DNA of 64,000 bases from Salipiger mangrovisoli (GTDB lineage Bacteria > Pseudomonadota > Alphaproteobacteria > Rhodobacterales > Rhodobacteraceae): positions 62,001 to 126,000 of the forward strand of contig NZ_JADFFK010000003.1 of assembly GCF_015223355.1 (NCBI RefSeq), read 5' to 3'. This document shows, in pieces, positions 8,463 through 17,002 of the stretch. How positions within the stretch are numbered: position 1 is the stretch's first letter; the number at the start of each line of letters is the position of its first letter. A model generated the notes under the pieces. That model made no database searches. It was not told the origin of the DNA and was given only the letters and a program-made list of their open reading frames with translations. The translations under genes and the position numbers were made by a program.

Positions 8463-9959
8463 ATGTTCGAGTTCATCTCTCCGCTCTTCGTTTCGCTGGT
8501 CCTCGGCGGAACGCTGGTCGGCATCATCTTCGGCGCCATCCCCGGCATGACCGCCACCATGGCGGTCGCGGTCTGCCTGCCCCTGACCTATTCGCTGGGG
8601 CTCGAAAACGGGCTGGCGCTGCTGCTCGGCCTGTACGTGGGCGGCATCTCGGGCGGGCTGGTGCCGGCGATCCTGCTCGGCATTCCCGGCACGCCAAGTT
8701 CGATCACCACAACCTTCGACGGCTACCCCATGGCGCAGAGGGGAGAGGGCGAGAAGGCGCTGCGCATCGGCATCGTTGCCTCGCTGGTCGGCGGGCTGAT
8801 CTCGCTGCTGGTGCTCGACCTCTTTGCGCCGACGCTGGCGGATTTCGCGATCAAGTTCTCCTACGTCGAGAAGTTCCTGATCATCCTCTTCGCGCTCACG
8901 GTCATGGCGGCGCTCTCGTCGGACATGCTGCTCGGCATCTTCTCGGGGGTGCTGGGGATCTTCATCAGCCTGATCGGCACCTACGACATCTCGGACGGCG
9001 GCAACGGCGAGCTGCGCCTGGTGCCGCCGGGCACCGAGTACTGGCTGGAAAGCGGCTTCTCGCTGCTGCCGGTGCTGATCGGTCTCTTCGGCCTTGCGGC
9101 GATCCTCGAACAGGCCGAGATCGGCGTGCCGAGGGGGCATTCCGCCAGCGAGGTCAAGGTCGGCAAGCATTCGCGCTTCTCCTTCGGCGTGTTCCGGGGC
9201 CAGGGTGTGAACCTCGTGCGCTCGTCGCTGATCGGCACCTTCATAGGCATCCTGCCGGGGGTCGGCGGCTCGGCGGCGTCGATCATCAGCTACACCAACG
9301 CCAAGACCTTCTCGAAGACCCCCGAGCGCTTCGGCAAGGGCGAGCCGGGGGGCATCATCGCCTCGGAGTCGGGCAACAACGGTCTGACCGGCGGGGCGTT
9401 GGTGCCGCTGCTGTCGCTGGGCATTCCCGGCGATTCCACCACGGCGCTTCTGATCGGGGCCTTCACCCTTCAGGGCGTGCAGGTCGGCCCGCTGTTCATC
9501 GGCAACAATCCCGGGACATGGGACGCGATGATCTTCGCCATGCTGATCGCCAACATCGCGATGTTCGCCATGATGTATTTCGCCATTCGTTACTTCGCGA
9601 TGGTGGTGACCATCCCCAAGCACATCCTGTTCCCGGTGATCCTGATGATGTGCGTGATCGGGGCCTACACGATCAACTACGGCATCATGTTCGACGTCTG
9701 GACATTGCTGATCTTCGGTGTGCTGGGCTGGCTGTTCACCAAGCTGAGGCTCGAGGTCGCGCCCTTCATCATCGGCTTCATTCTCGGACCTTCGGCGGAA
9801 ATCTACTTCGTCAAAAGCCTCGAGAGCTTCGGTGACGTGACCATCTTCTTCACCAAGAGCTGGATCGCCGTGGTGCTCTGGCTGCTGATCGTCGGCTCGG
9901 TCGCCGGGGCGGTCTTGATGTCGAAAAAGAAACAGCGGATCGCGGAAGAGCCGGTCTGA
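8463..9959 (+). CDS. tctA: TTT transporter large permease TctA
   Basis: 498 aa with about 10-12 membrane segments. Family hallmarks are GAIPGMTATMAVAVCLP near the N terminus, then GGISGGLVPAILLGIPGTPS, TTTFDGYPMAQ, ILPGVGGSAASIISY and ALVPLLSLGIPGDSTTAL. These glycine/proline-rich re-entrant motifs are characteristic of TctA. It begins 10 nt after tctB, and the regulator follows with almost no gap. Confidence 0.92.
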   Translation: MFEFISPLFVSLVLGGTLVGIIFGAIPGMTATMAVAVCLPLTYSLGLENGLALLLGLYVGGISGGLVPAILLGIPGTPSSITTTFDGYPMAQRGEGEKALRIGIVASLVGGLISLLVLDLFAPTLADFAIKFSYVEKFLIILFALTVMAALSSDMLLGIFSGVLGIFISLIGTYDISDGGNGELRLVPPGTEYWLESGFSLLPVLIGLFGLAAILEQAEIGVPRGHSASEVKVGKHSRFSFGVFRGQGVNLVRSSLIGTFIGILPGVGGSAASIISYTNAKTFSKTPERFGKGEPGGIIASESGNNGLTGGALVPLLSLGIPGDSTTALLIGAFTLQGVQVGPLFIGNNPGTWDAMIFAMLIANIAMFAMMYFAIRYFAMVVTIPKHILFPVILMMCVIGAYTINYGIMFDVWTLLIFGVLGWLFTKLRLEVAPFIIGFILGPSAEIYFVKSLESFGDVTIFFTKSWIAVVLWLLIVGSVAGAVLMSKKKQRIAEEPV

Positions 9960-9989
9960 GCCTTGCGTCCGCCGTGTGGTGGATCGAGA

Positions 9990-11036
9990 ATGCGCGCGAT
10001 GAACGACGAACACGTGAAAAAGCCGCGTGCCCCCCGCAAGGGACAGGGCCGTGGCGTGACCATGGAAACGGTGGGACGGTTGGCCGGCGTGAGCCAGGTG
10101 ACGGTCTCGCGCGCGCTGTCCGACCCCTCCAAGGTCTCGCCCGCCACGTTGGCCAAGATCCACGAGGCGATCGCCCAGACCGGATTTGTGCCCAATGCGT
10201 TGGCCGGGGCGCTGGCCTCGAGCAAGTCGATGCTGATCTCGGCGCTGGTGCCCTCGATCACCAACATCGTCTATTCGTCGATGGTGAAGGCCTTCTCCGA
10301 GGAGATGCGCCGCGAGGGCTATGAGATCCTGCTGTCCGAGACGGGGTTCAACGCCGAGGAAGAGGAAAAGCTGATCGCCGCGCACCTGTCGCGCCGCCCC
10401 GACGCCATGTTCCTCACCGGCATCCACCACAGCGCGCAGGCACGCCGGATGCTGCTGGCGGCCGAGATCCCCGTGGCCGAAGTCTGGGACATCACCGACA
10501 GTCCCATCGACTTCTGCGTCGGCTTCAACCACGCCGAGACTGGCCGCGCCGCGGCGGATTTCGCGCGCCGGAAAAGCTATCCTCAGGTCGGTGTGGTCTC
10601 TGCCGGGGACGAGCGGGCCCGGCGCCGCAGCGAGGCGTTCCTGCGCCAATGGCACCGCAGCGGTGAAGGGGCGTCCGTCTCCATGCTGTTCGATGCGCCG
10701 GCGACGCTCGCCAACGGCCGGGCGGGGTTCCGCGGCCTGCTCGACAAGGGATTTACCGGCGGGCTGGTGCATTGCTCGTCCGACCTGCTGGCGCATGGGG
10801 TGATCATCGAGGCGCAGTCCCGCGGGCTCGACGTGCCCGGTCGGATCGCGGTGCTCGGCTTCGGGGATCAGCCCTTTGCCGATGCTGTTGAGCCGCGGAT
10901 CACCACGGTGCGGGTGGACATGGCCGCCTTCGGCCGTGCCGCGGCGCAGTCCATGCTGGCGCGCCTCGGGGGTGATCGGACCGGGCCGCCGGTCATCGAC
11001 CTCGGTTTCGAGATCGTCGAGCGCGAGTCAACCTGA
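9990..11036 (+). CDS. LacI-family repressor of the sugar-acid locus
   Basis: About 348 aa. The N terminus has a LacI-family helix-turn-helix (VTMETVGRLAGVSQVTVSRA) and a hinge region (FVPNALAGALASSKS), followed by a periplasmic-binding-protein-like sensor domain. It resembles the GntR (gluconate) branch by eye. The ATG at 9990 follows GGTGGATC; the ATG at 9999 is an alternative, and a TTG at 9963 would extend it. Being last in the tct operon and near two LacI-type palindromes, it is the obvious repressor. The inducer, probably a sugar acid or its keto-deoxy product, is inferred. Confidence 0.85.
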   Translation: MRAMNDEHVKKPRAPRKGQGRGVTMETVGRLAGVSQVTVSRALSDPSKVSPATLAKIHEAIAQTGFVPNALAGALASSKSMLISALVPSITNIVYSSMVKAFSEEMRREGYEILLSETGFNAEEEEKLIAAHLSRRPDAMFLTGIHHSAQARRMLLAAEIPVAEVWDITDSPIDFCVGFNHAETGRAAADFARRKSYPQVGVVSAGDERARRRSEAFLRQWHRSGEGASVSMLFDAPATLANGRAGFRGLLDKGFTGGLVHCSSDLLAHGVIIEAQSRGLDVPGRIAVLGFGDQPFADAVEPRITTVRVDMAAFGRAAAQSMLARLGGDRTGPPVIDLGFEIVEREST

Positions 11037-11237
11037 CCCCTTCATCCCCTGTGTCCCTCCGCCCCTGCGGCCGTCCCGATCGCAGAGGCGGCGCGTGGCC
11101 TGCCGCGGTCAGGATTGGGTGTAACAGTGCGTACACGCATGGGCCCCGAGGGGGGAGAATTGCCCGCGCAACATGGCTCGTCGGTCTGAATGATCCTCAC
11201 CAAGGCATAGGACACACCCGAAAAATCCGTCCTATCC

Positions 11238-12710
11238 CGGCCGCTGACGTGGTTGATGGTCCTGCTGGGCGTGCGCGTCGCGCTGGCGGGGCTCGCGCTT
11301 CTCGTCTCCGGCATCCAGATCGCGCGGCGCGCCCGCGGGCGCGGTGCTCTATTCGGTGGCCTTCGCGCTGACCGTGATCTAGGCCTTCTGGCAAGCGGGC
11401 CTCGACTTCTGGGCGCTGCCCGCGCGCATCTTCACCTTCCTCTGCGCCTTCGTGGCGAACATCGCGCTGCATCCTCTGACGCTGAAGCGCGCGGGCCGAA
11501 AGCCGATGGCTGGTGCATGGCTCGGCATGGCTGCGGTGGCGCTGGTCGCCGCGCTCGGCATGGACTGGGGGATGTTCCAGCCGCAGGGCAGGTACATCTC
11601 GCAGGTTGCCGCCGGCGAAACCCCGGCACCGGTGGATGCCGCTCAGGACTGGACCAGCCACGGCACCCATGGCGACGAGACCCGTTTCGCCGCGCTTGAC
11701 CAGATCATCCCCGACAACGTCGGCGGACTGGAGATTGCGTGGACCTTCCGCGCCTGCGACACCCCGGTCAGCCTTTGTGGTGGCGCCGCCGAGGATCAGG
11801 GCATCCCGCGTCAGGTTAGCGATGACCTCTGTCTCTGCGCGCCGAACAATATGGTGATCTCGATCGACGCCACCTCGGGCGCCGAGACTTGGCGCCATGA
11901 CGTCCCGACCGAGACCCGTACCTGGGTGCGCTGCCGCGGTCTGGCCCATGTCGACACCGCGGGGCCGCTGCCGCAGCTGACGCTGCCGGGCACCACCGTC
12001 GTCGTGGGTGGCCGCGCGGCCGACAACGTGGCGCTCGACATGTCGGGCGGCGTGATGCGCGGCTTCGACGCGATCACCGGCGCGATGACATGGGCCTTCG
12101 ATCCGGGCACCCCCGAGGACCGCGCGGCCCTTGCGGAAGGCAGCGCCTACACACGTTCGCCCCCGACCGTCTGGGCGCCGAAGAGTTATGACGCGGCCTT
12201 CAATTCGGTCTTCATGCCGGTCGGCACCGCCGCCATCGGCCTTCGGAGCGTCAAGCGATCAACGGAAGACGAGAAATACAGCGCCTCGATCCGCGCCCTT
12301 GTCGCCACCTCCGGCGACGAAAGGGGGGTCTACCAGACCGTGCACCATGACCCGTGGGACTTCGACGTGCCGATGCAGCCGACACTGATGGACTTCAAGG
12401 GCCCGCCCGCACTGGCCTTCGGCACAAACGCGGGGCAGATCTGCGGGCGCGACCGGGTCACCGGCCAGCCGCTCACCGAGGCCGACAAGTGGGGCGCAAC
12501 CCCCTTCGATCAGGTGATATACCGGGTGATCTTCGAGGGCTGCCGCTCCGAGGGCCTGTTCACTGCGCCGGGCACGGACCACTCGCTGTCCTCTCCGGGC
12601 TCGCTCGGCGGGATTGAGCTGGGGCGGCTTGGCCGATGACCCGAGGGGCAACACCGTCTTCGTCAACGGCACGCGTCTCGGTCTCCGGGTGCACATGATG
12701 GAGCAGGATC
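11238..12710 (+). pseudogene. decayed membrane-bound PQQ glucose dehydrogenase (gcd-like)
   Basis: Three frames are needed to follow one protein. LTWLMVLLGVRVALAGLALL (from 11241) is an mGDH-like first membrane segment. The frame shifts near 11330, an amber TAG stands at 11380-11382 (VI*AFWQAGLDFWALP), and the frame then runs to 12639 with PQQ-domain text such as AYTRSPPTVW, VYQTVHHDPWDFDVP and GATPFDQVIYRV. About 40 residues expected between the TGQPLT and the WGATPFDQ blocks are missing. Another shift near 12625 leads to NWGGLADDPRGNTVFVN-like text, which stops near 12700. The C-terminal third is absent. The family makes gluconate in the periplasm; this copy cannot be functional. Confidence 0.8.
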
Positions 12711-12759
12711 CCGAGGCGGGGTCCTCGGTCGGGGTGACGATGCCGCAGTGGATACCGCC

Positions 12760-12980
12760 GAGCAGGATCACCGGCAGCATCTGCGCGGGGAAGCTCCGCG
12801 GGGTGGCGCGGGGCAGCTGCGAGAGGGGCACTGCCCCGTCGATGGGGACCTGCGCCTGCGGGCGATGACGGCGTTCATAAGGCGGCTGAGCCGCTGCCAA
12901 AGAGAGCGGAGGGTCATTATGCGGGATCCTGTCCCGAGGTGCGGGGAAGGGGTAAGGCGCAGGCCCAGCCACCCGCGATG
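12760..12980 (-). pseudogene. fragment of a TRAP transporter large permease (dctM-like)
   Basis: On the minus strand the stretch near 12760-12870 reads PIDGAVPLSQLPRATPRSFPAQ and then MLPVILLGGIHCGIVTPTED. This matches the conserved last part of DctM (small loop, then LLPVIILGGIYGGIFTPTEAA). Nothing complete surrounds it. It abuts the glucose-dehydrogenase remnant in opposite orientation, which marks a recombination or deletion junction near 12700-12760. It lies downstream of a dctP remnant on the same strand, so a whole TRAP operon probably existed here. Confidence 0.6.
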
Positions 12981-13009
12981 TGCGTTGCCGGAGAATACGC
13001 TGGCTTGCT

Positions 13010-13850
13010 TGCCGACGGCGGAGACCGCGTCGATCATCTCCGCAAGCCAGTCGGCCGAGGACTTCGAGCCCTTGTAGACCGCGATCACATGGGTCTGGAA
13101 GGCGGCGTTGTCCGGCGTTTGGACGTCGAGGCCGTTGGCCCCCATGTCAGCCGCCTGATCGAGCGTGATCTTGTCGAGCGCGGCCTTGCCGAGGGGATTG
13201 AGCACCCCCGTCGGACTTTACGCTGCGCGTCGCCGGGATGCCGTTGTCCCGCCTGTCGATCACGCACGTCTGCAACGCGGTGTAGACCTCGGCAAAGGGC
13301 ACCGGCACCGGGGTCGCGCCCAAGGCGGTTCCGACGACCTGCCAGCCCTCGCCCGGCGGCATCCGCAGCTTGTGGCCGTCGAGACCCTCGGGGGTCATGA
13401 TCCGCTTGTTGCCGACAGAGCCGAGGCGGCGCGCCTGTGCAGGGGATGGAGAGGAACTTTGTCTTCTCCTCGATTTCCGCCAACATCTCGTCCAACGCAT
13501 TGGAATCGTGGACCGCGCGCATGTGCAGGTAGTCGCGGAACGGGACCGGCGTGCCCGGCACCGAGGTCGAGGGCGCCTGGTTGCAGACCTCGAAGATCGC
13601 GAGGTTGCCCAGGTCGAGCTTGCCGCACCGCATTGCGGTCAGCTCGGCGCCCTGCTTGAGCAGCCTCGCGCCGTGGAAGGACTTGAAGTCGACCGCCTCG
13701 CCAAGACAGGCGCCCAAGCTCTCGCGCAGAGCGGAGGTGCAAATGTCGTTCTCGGAGACGCTGTACGACCAGCCCAGCTCGACCTTGGCACCGGCGCTTG
13801 CGGGCGCGGCAAGAGCGACTGCGGACGCGGCGATGCCGGATCATTGCCGT
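13010..13850 (-). pseudogene. frameshifted TRAP transporter substrate-binding protein (dctP-like)
   Basis: Three minus-strand frames spell one DctP-type protein in order. The first reads VELGWSYSVSENDICTSALR to IEEKTKFLSIP (about 13795-13440). The second has KRIMTPEGLDGHKLRMPPG, GTALGATPVPVPFAEVYTAL and a damaged QTCVIDRRDNGIPAT (about 13410-13210). The third has GANGLDVQTPDNAAFQTHVI, then AVYKGSKSSADW (about 13200-13010). Shifts near 13440 and 13205 kill it. TRAP binding proteins normally bind organic acids in the periplasm. Confidence 0.8.
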
Positions 13851-14012
13851 CGCCACGCGCGAAATCCTGCGTCACGGTTTTGACAGGGCCAGCATCGACG
13901 AGATCGCCTCGGACACCGCGACGCCGAGCGGATGGCCTATTATCATGTCGCCTCGAAGCTCGGCCTATACCGGGCAGTGCCCGAGACCACTTACGTGCGC
14001 GTCGGTCAACGC
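13830..14012 (+). pseudogene. fragment of a TetR-family regulator
   Basis: The plus strand reads IAVATREILRHGFDRASIDE and IASDTATPS, then after a frameshift near 13930 RMAYYHVASKLGLYRAV. This follows the TetR helix-turn-helix plan (REILxxxGFxxxSxxxIAxxAGxxxxxxYYHxxSKxxLY), with a piece lost in the recognition helix. Nothing of the ligand domain remains. It is the fourth dead gene in this block and is divergent from the dctP remnant, whose regulator it may have been. Confidence 0.55.
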
Positions 14013-14176
14013 TGTAGGGGGTGGCGAGGAACCGGAGATCCCGGCGATGTTGCCTGCAGCCGCGCCGCCGTCCGCCTTCAGGCCCCTTGAGCGCGGCGAC
14101 ACGAGCCGGGCGCAAGAGCGATAGGTCGGGACGGCGCAATGTGCTAAGGATCCTGCATGTCTCTGGAGGACCGAGC

Positions 14177-14797
14177 ATGAAATCAATGTCCCTGCTTCTT
14201 ATTGCGTGTTTGGCCGGTCAGGCTGCCCTGGCAGAGGACCCGCTTGTCCAGCCGGTGATCGATGGCTGCATCGATGCGCTGGCGGCGCGCGGCGACGCCT
14301 CGCGCCCCGGCGGCGAGGTGATCGACACCATGTATTCCGAGGCCGGGTCGATGATCTTTCTTCAGGATGCGGACGGCCAGATCTGGCAATGCTTCGGCTA
14401 CCGTGACGGGACGATCGAGTCGCTCGACCCTGCCGATGCGCAGGCCGCCGAGGCGGCGCGGGCGCGCGCCGCCGAGACCGCGGCCCTCGCGCCCGAGCGC
14501 ATCGCCTTCGCGCCGGGACGCAGCGGCGCAGAGGTGTCCCGCGAGCTTGCCGCGGGCGAGGCGACGCAGTTCGTGCTGGGGGCGCGGCAAGGCCAAGTGC
14601 TCGATCTGCGCATCGTGCCGGACGGCGGCGCGATGTATTACATCCTGCGCAATCCCGACGGCTCCATCCTGCTGCCGGGCACGGATGTCGCAACCCCCTT
14701 CCGCGGGCCCCTGCCGCAGACGGGCGACGTCAACGTCGAGGTGGTGAGCCAGGACAGCACACCGCGGACCTTCGCGCTGACGGTGACCATCGAGTGA
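14177..14797 (+). CDS. exported protein with a C-terminal domain like g-type lysozyme inhibitors (PliG)
   Basis: 206 aa with a signal peptide (MKSMSLLLIACLAGQAALA, then EDP) and a strong GGAGGA site before the ATG at 14177. The N-terminal part (about 20-95) has three cysteines and an Ala/Glu-rich stretch. The C-terminal 100 residues (ERIAFAPGRSGAEVSRELAA ... QFVLGARQGQVLDL ... FRGPLPQTGDVNVEVV ... FALTVTIE) follow the beta-rich pattern of PliG, which protects periplasmic peptidoglycan against goose-type lysozymes. The assignment is by eye and moderate. It lies just after a block of pseudogenes and before a CPBP protease. Confidence 0.6.
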   Translation: MKSMSLLLIACLAGQAALAEDPLVQPVIDGCIDALAARGDASRPGGEVIDTMYSEAGSMIFLQDADGQIWQCFGYRDGTIESLDPADAQAAEAARARAAETAALAPERIAFAPGRSGAEVSRELAAGEATQFVLGARQGQVLDLRIVPDGGAMYYILRNPDGSILLPGTDVATPFRGPLPQTGDVNVEVVSQDSTPRTFALTVTIE

Positions 14798-14837
14798 GCG
14801 GCGCACGGTGGAGAAGGGGCGGGCGGGGCAGGGTGCC

Positions 14838-15671
14838 ATGACCGCCGCGGCTCCGATCCGCAGCCCTCGCCGCTTGCCCATCGCGCTTGCGACGCTGGTC
14901 GCCTGGATGGGAGTCACGATCTTCGGGGTCGGTTTGCGGGACGCGCCGGTGGAACTCGAGGACATCGCGACGAACAGCATTGCCTGGCAGGTGCTGATGG
15001 CGGGGCTGGTTCTGGTTGCCGTGATTGTCTGGCGCGGCTGGCGGGACCTCGGGTTCCAGGGGCCGGAGCCCGCGACGCTCAGGCTGCTCTGGCTGCCGGG
15101 GCTGGTCGTGCTGCTGCTCTTCGCGCTGGCCCTGGTGCTGGGGCTGCCCGCGCCGATGACGATGCTGCTGGTGCTGGTCAATACGCTGCTTGTCGGCTTC
15201 TCCGAAGAGGTGATGTTTCGCGGCGTGCTGTTCGCCGCCCTGCGCGAGCGTCTGCGGATCTGGCCGGCGATCCTCTGGACCACGGCTGCCTTCGGAGCGG
15301 TACATGTGCTCAACGGCTTCCTGACAGGAAGCTTCCTGCTGGCCGGGCTACAGGCGATCGCGGCCTGCTGTTCGGGGCTGCTGCTGATGGCACTTCTGCT
15401 GCGCACCGGCTCGATCTGGGTGCCGATCGTGTTTCACGCGCTCTGGGACTGGGCGACTTTCACCGTGGTACTGAGCGCCGGGGCCCTCGCGGATCTCCAA
15501 GAGGGAGAGCCCGGCGGCGGCATGACCGAGCTCGCGCCGCAACACTTCGTGCTGCCGTTCCTGCTGGTCCTGCCAAACCTGCTCTATGGTCTTTGGCTGC
15601 TGCGCCGAATCCACCGCAGGGCAGTCGCGGACGAGGCGTCGGTAGAAGGGCGCGGCCTTCGCAATCCATGA
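14838..15671 (+). CDS. CPBP-family intramembrane metalloprotease
   Basis: 277 aa with about eight membrane segments. The active-site motifs are EEVMFRGVLFAALRER, a central His in FGAVHVLNG, and FHALWDW as the third motif. These are the EExxxR, FxxxH and HxxxD/N-like sites of the CPBP (Rce1/CAAX protease, bacteriocin-processing) family. The ATG at 14838 is preferred; a GTG at 14808 would add 10 residues. Its substrate is unknown. It is only 40 nt downstream of the exported PliG-like gene, so they may be co-transcribed. Confidence 0.85.
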   Translation: MTAAAPIRSPRRLPIALATLVAWMGVTIFGVGLRDAPVELEDIATNSIAWQVLMAGLVLVAVIVWRGWRDLGFQGPEPATLRLLWLPGLVVLLLFALALVLGLPAPMTMLLVLVNTLLVGFSEEVMFRGVLFAALRERLRIWPAILWTTAAFGAVHVLNGFLTGSFLLAGLQAIAACCSGLLLMALLLRTGSIWVPIVFHALWDWATFTVVLSAGALADLQEGEPGGGMTELAPQHFVLPFLLVLPNLLYGLWLLRRIHRRAVADEASVEGRGLRNP

Positions 15672-15696
15672 TAGAGTTGACGGCATCCCACGTTCG

Positions 15697-15718
15697 TTAG
15701 GCGTGATCTTTTGCCTAA
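15697..15718. other. hairpin at the start of the amiC upstream region
   Basis: TTAGGC (15697-15702) pairs with GCCTAA (15713-15718) across a 10-nt loop ending in four T. It lies 26 nt after the CPBP stop. It may end that transcript or be an operator-like repeat; the loop does not fit the ANTAR hexaloop pattern. Confidence 0.3.
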
Positions 15719-15772
15719 AATATGTGCGGATGGGTCGGGGCAGGTCGGTAGCGGTGCGCAAAGCATGTCGCG

Positions 15773-15833
15773 GGCTTGACCGAACAGGCCGTTCGCGCTG
15801 ATTAACAATGTGAACATAGTTGGCAAACGCGCC
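15773..15833 (+). promoter_or_regulatory. candidate ANTAR-responsive leader hairpins
   Basis: GGCTTG (15773-15778) and CAGGCC (15785-15790) form a 6-bp stem with one G-U pair around the hexaloop ACCGAA. The A at loop position 1 and G at position 4 are exactly what ANTAR-type antiterminators recognise. A second candidate, GGC-AAACGC-GCC (15822-15833), has a hexaloop with A1 but G at position 5 and only 3 bp, so it is not canonical. It stands right before an intrinsic terminator and upstream of amiC-amiR. Confidence 0.6.
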
Positions 15834-15840
15834 TCGCGAT

Positions 15841-15885
15841 CCCGCATCCCGTCCATCCGGACGGCAGGGATCTGCGGGGCTTTTT
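15841..15885 (+). terminator. leader terminator upstream of amiC (attenuator)
   Basis: CCCGCA (15841-15846) pairs with TGCGGG (15873-15878). Inside it TCCC pairs with GGGA and GTCC with GGAC around an ATCC loop, and a T5 run follows at 15881-15885. It ends 17 nt before the GTG of amiC, so it must be read through for the operon to be expressed. With the ANTAR-like hairpin upstream this looks like an antitermination switch. Confidence 0.7.
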
Positions 15886-15901
15886 CGTTTCTGGAGGCCC
15901 T

Positions 15902-17002
15902 GTGACCCGCGAAATCGACCTTGGGATCCTGTTTTCCCGCTCCGGCACCTACAGCCTCATCAGCGAGGCAAGCAGGGCTGGCGCGCTGAAGGCCGTGGCG
16001 CAGGTCAACGCGGACCCATCACTCGACATCACCTTCCGCCCGGTCGAGCGCGACCCGAAGGGCAATGTCGATGCCTATGCGCCGCTCTGCGAGGAAATCC
16101 TGCAAGGCAGCGGCGCGCGCCACGTGATCGGCTGCACCACGTCGTGGAGCCGAAAAGAGGTGATCCCCGCCCTCGAGCGGATGGACGGGGCGCTGTGGTA
16201 TCCCACCCCCTACGAGGGCTTCGAGGCTTCGGACCGCATCGTTTACACCCACGCGAGCCCCAATCAGCACCTGCTGCCGCTGCTCGACTATGTCTTTGCC
16301 GAGTTCGGCGCGCGCGCCTATCTGACCGGCTCGAACTACATCTGGGGCTGGGAGATGAACCGGCTGGCGCGTGAGATCGGCACGCGCGCCGGGGGCGAGG
16401 TGCTCGGCGAGCGCTACCTGCCGCTCGGCTCCATAGAGATCAGCCGCATCGTCGAGGAGATTGCCGATCTCCGTCCGGATTTCGTGTTGAACCAGCTGAT
16501 AGGCCCGTCTCAATATGCCTTCCTCGAAGCCATCGCGGATCTGCGCCAGCGCGCCCCCTATTTTGCCGCGGGCAATTGCCCGGTGCTGTCGTGCAACGTC
16601 ACCGAATGCGAGTTGCCGGCGATGGGCGCGGCGGCCGAGGGGCTGATCTCGGCCGGGCCGTGGTTCCGCAATCTGCATCCGGCTCTGCCGGGCAACTTCG
16701 GGCGCGAGGACTTCGGCTCGTCGCTGGAGGCCGCGGGACACGCCTCGGTGATGATGCTGGCGCGGCTGCTGGCGGACGCGCCAGGCTCCGAGGCGCTGCC
16801 GCTGTCCGAGTTGCTGGACCAGCCGCGCGCGGCGCGCATGGGGCTGAGTGCCCGCACGCATCACACCCGCCTGCCGGTGGCCATCGCGCAGGTCAGGAAT
16901 GGGGCGTTCGTTCCGCTGCGCACCGGCGCGCCGGTCGAGGGTGATCCCTACCTGACGCGCGAGCGCGAGGCCGCGCTGACCAAGCTGCGGGTGATCAAAT
17001 GA
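15902..17002 (+). CDS. amiC: AmiC-type amide/short-chain ligand sensor
   Basis: 366-aa protein of the type-I periplasmic-binding fold (Peripla_BP_5) without a signal peptide, as in AmiC, which works in the cytoplasm. Landmarks are ILFSRSGTYSLISEASRAGA at the N terminus, GCTTSWSRKEVIPAL, LWYPTPYEGFEASDRIVYT, NYIWGWEMNR and SLEAAGHASVMMLARLL. In Pseudomonas AmiC sequesters the antiterminator AmiR until an amide binds. The GTG at 15902 has a GGAGG site. The stop overlaps the amiR start (ATGA), which matches the obligatory AmiC-AmiR pairing. Confidence 0.88.
   Translation: MTREIDLGILFSRSGTYSLISEASRAGALKAVAQVNADPSLDITFRPVERDPKGNVDAYAPLCEEILQGSGARHVIGCTTSWSRKEVIPALERMDGALWYPTPYEGFEASDRIVYTHASPNQHLLPLLDYVFAEFGARAYLTGSNYIWGWEMNRLAREIGTRAGGEVLGERYLPLGSIEISRIVEEIADLRPDFVLNQLIGPSQYAFLEAIADLRQRAPYFAAGNCPVLSCNVTECELPAMGAAAEGLISAGPWFRNLHPALPGNFGREDFGSSLEAAGHASVMMLARLLADAPGSEALPLSELLDQPRAARMGLSARTHHTRLPVAIAQVRNGAFVPLRTGAPVEGDPYLTREREAALTKLRVIK

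Noticed and set aside
8421-10796. 791-codon open frame on the minus strand
   Set aside because: Antisense to tctA and the lacI-type gene; no motif, composition typical of shadows.
11119-11134. TGTAACAGTGCGTACA as a third LacI-type operator
   Set aside because: Only the outer TGTA/TACA match and the half-site spacing is 2 nt longer than in the two real candidates.
15750-15772. Other AxxGxx hexamers in the amiC leader (for example AAAGCA, AGCGGT, ATGGGT) as ANTAR loops
   Set aside because: Flanking bases give stems of only 0-2 pairs, so they cannot form the required hairpins.
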